A stretch of DNA of 64,000 nt from Parapristionchus giblindavisi. Its lineage: Eukaryota > Nematoda > Chromadorea > Rhabditida > Diplogasteridae. The DNA is taken from positions 496,001-560,000 of the forward strand of contig CALSFV010000217.1 of NCBI GenBank assembly GCA_943737045.1, given 5' to 3'. This document shows, piece after piece, positions 61,749-64,000 of the stretch (positions are counted from its first letter, which is position 1; every line of letters starts with the position of its first letter). The notes under the pieces were generated by a model, which saw only the letters and a program-made list of their open reading frames with translations, searched no databases and had not been told where the DNA came from. The translations under genes were made by a program, and so were the position numbers.

Positions 61749-64000
61749 CAGAGTGATGGTTACTTTTGTACTTAGGGCATTGTAGAATCAACAAAAGATT
61801 ACAGCTTGACGTGATCTGAAGTGTACATTATTCAGAATTTTTTGCTCTTTCTCGTGGTATATGACACGATAAGTTTCGCTAAAATATTGACGTGTCACGA
61901 ATTCTTTAATGCCAAAAATGCATGGTTCAATGTTGTTAATTCGGCTGGAGCGGCCGTTGTTCAACATGGAACGTTGCAAATTATTCAGAATTTTTTGCTC
62001 TTTCGTTTGGTATATGACACGCTGGGTTTCGCTGAAAATTTTTCATGTCAGGAATTGTTTTGTTCTTATCAGAGTGATGGTTACTTTTGTACTTAGGGCA
62101 TTGTAGAATCAACAAAAGATTACAGCTTGACATGAACTGAAGTGTACATTATTCAGAATTTCTTGCTCTTTCTCGTGGTATATGACACGATAAGTTTCGC
62201 TAAAATATTGACGTGTCACGAATTCTTTAATGCCAAAAATGCATGGTTCAATGTTGTTAATTCGGCTGGAGCGGCCGTTGTTCAACATGGAACGTTGCAA
62301 ATTATTCAGAATTTTTTGCTCTTTCGTTTGGTATATGACACGCTGGGTTTCGCTGAAAATTTTTCATGTCAGGAATTGTTTTGTTCTTATCAGAGTGATG
62401 GTTACTTTTGTACTTAGGGCATTGTAGAATCAACAAAAGATTACAGCTTGACATGAACTGAAGTGTACATTATTCAGAATTTCTTGCTCTTTCTCGTGGT
62501 ATATGACACGATAAGTTTCGCTAAAATATTGACGTGTCACGAATTCTTTAATGCCAAAAATGCATGGTTCAATGTTGTTAATTCGGCTGGAGCGGCCGTT
62601 GTTCAACATGGAACGTTGCAAATTATTCAGAATTTTTTGCTCTTTCGTTTGGTATATGACACGCTGGGTTTCGCTGAAAATTTTTCATGTTAGGAATTGT
62701 TTTGTTCTTATCAGAGTGATGGTTACTTTTGTACTTAGAGCATTGTAGAATCAACAAAAGATTACAGCTTGACATGAACTGAAGTGTACATTATTCAGAA
62801 TTTTTTGCTCTTTCGTTTGGTATATGACACGCTGGGTTTCGCTGAAAATTTTTCATGTTAGGAATTGTTTTGTTCTTATCAGAGTGATGGTTACTTTTGT
62901 ACTTAGAGCATTGTAGAATCAACAAAAGATTACAGCTTGACATGAACTGAAGTGTACATTATTCAGAATTTTTTGCTCTTTCGTTTGGTGTATGACACGC
63001 TGGGTTTCACTGAAAATTTTTCATGTCAGGAATTGTTTTGTTCTTATCAGAGTGATGGTTACTTTTGTACTTAGGGCATTGTAGAATCAACAAAAGATTA
63101 CAGCTTGACATGAACTGAAGTGTACATTATTCAGAATTTTTTGCTCTTTCGTTTGGTATATGACACGATAAGTTTCGCTAAAATATTGACGTGTCACGAA
63201 TTCTTTAATGCCAAAAATGCATGGTTCAATGTTGTTAATTCGGCTGGAGCGGCCGTTGTTCAACATGGAACGTTGCAAATTATTCAGAATTTTTTGCTCT
63301 TTCGTTTGGTATATGACACGCTGGGTTTCGCTGAAAATTTTTCATGTCAGGAATTGTTTTGTTCTTATCAGAGTGATGGTTACTTTTGTACTTAGGGCAT
63401 TGTAGAATCAACAAAAGATTACAGCTTGACATGAACTGAAGTGTACATTATTCAGAAGTTTTTGCTCTTTCGTTTGGTGTATGACACGCTGGGTTTCGCT
63501 GAAATTTTTTCATGTCAGGAATTGTTTTGTTCTTATCAGAGTGATGGTTACTTTTGTACTTAGGGCATTGTAGAATCAACAAAAGATTAAAGCTTGACAT
63601 GATCTGAAGTGTGCATTATTCAGAATTTTTTGCTCTTTCTCGTGGTATATGACACGATAAGTTTCGCTAAAATATTGACGTGTCACGAATTCTTTAATGC
63701 CAAAAAATGCATGGTTCAATGTTGTTAATTCGGCTGGAGCGGCCGTTGTTCAACATGGAACGTTGCAAATTATTCAGAATTTTTTGCTCTTTCGTTTGGT
63801 ATATGACACGCTGGGTTTCGCTGAAAATTTTTCATGTTAGGAATTGTTTTGTTCTTATCAGAGTGATGGTTACTTTTGTACTTAGGGCATTGTAGAATCA
63901 ACAAAAGATTACAGCTTGACATGAACTGAAGTGTACATTATTCAGAAGTTTTTGCTCTTTCGTTTGGTGTATGACACGCTGGGTTTCACTGAAAATTTTT
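61745..64000 (+). repeat. Satellite array, right part
   Basis: The array resumes at 'ttatcagag' with the rest of the split L unit (61749-61787). L units start at 61788 (private 'cttgacgtgatc'), 62109, 62430, 63087 (chimeric head, 'cgtttggtatatgacacgataag') and 63576 (322 bp, extra A in 'ccaaaaaatgc'). S units start at 62751 and 62919, at 63408 ('cagaagtttttgc'), and at 63898 (partial, same variant, cut by the window end). The array clearly continues beyond the window. Confidence 0.95.

Noticed and set aside
1..64000. CRISPR-like array
   Set aside because: Repeats are contiguous with no unique spacers, units are far too long, and there are no cas genes. The host is eukaryotic by the other evidence.
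1..64000. Satellite units as intact DNA transposons or Helitron pieces
   Set aside because: No terminal inverted repeats with target duplications at unit ends, no hallmark Helitron termini, and no transposase or helicase fragment. The short inverted repeats lie inside the unit.
1..64000. Telomeric or ribosomal repeats
   Set aside because: No short telomere-type repeat runs and no rRNA-like conserved segments occur on either strand.

Overview
The window is one uninterrupted satellite-DNA array, all in the same orientation, broken once by a short 5'-truncated non-LTR retrotransposon at 60413-61744. There is no host gene, tRNA, rRNA, CRISPR array or bacterial-type operon. The satellite has two unit sizes that mix freely: a short unit (S, 168 bp, about 35% GC) and a long unit (L, 321 bp). 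I count about 110 L and about 160 S units. L equals S plus 153 bp, and that 153 bp is a diverged relative of the first part of S. L is therefore a dimer of two old half-units (B, 153 bp, then A, 168 bp), and S is a lone A half. Unit starts below are counted from the 'tcaacaaaag' motif (first at 133).

The organism is a eukaryote. Evidence: tens of kilobases of tandem satellite, a CR1/jockey-type reverse transcriptase remnant, an AATAAA signal near an A/T-rich 3' tail, and a short target-site duplication. The reverse transcriptase resembles nematode CR1/jockey-like elements as I remember them. A nematode is my best guess, but it is an inference, not a demonstrated assignment.

Layout: 1-9058 is L-rich with LLS patterns (810 bp). 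9059-14616 holds higher-order repeats (HORs) of 488, 1634 and 657 bp. 14617-18033 is an L run with a 2-bp deletion, followed by S runs. 18034-21333 is a 1650-bp HOR in two copies. 21334-28986 is a 1665-bp HOR (1 L + 8 S): three full copies flanked by two shortened ones. 28987-36213 is S-rich. 36214-41794 is L-rich, with a 1698-bp tandem duplication whose junction is out of register, overlapped by a 1299-bp duplication. 41795-52153 has 1146- and 1482-bp HORs. 52154-59809 has another 1299-bp HOR and 657-bp pairs. 59810-64000 contains the retrotransposon and the array on either side of it.

Nothing here works together as a genetic pathway. The biology visible is array evolution: dimerisation of an ancestral monomer, L/S exchange, local HOR amplification by unequal crossover in steps of whole units, chimeric L units, and a late retrotransposon insertion that split one L unit. 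Short ORFs of 61-114 codons recur on both strands because the unit lengths (168, 153, 321) are all multiples of three. I do not regard them as genes.
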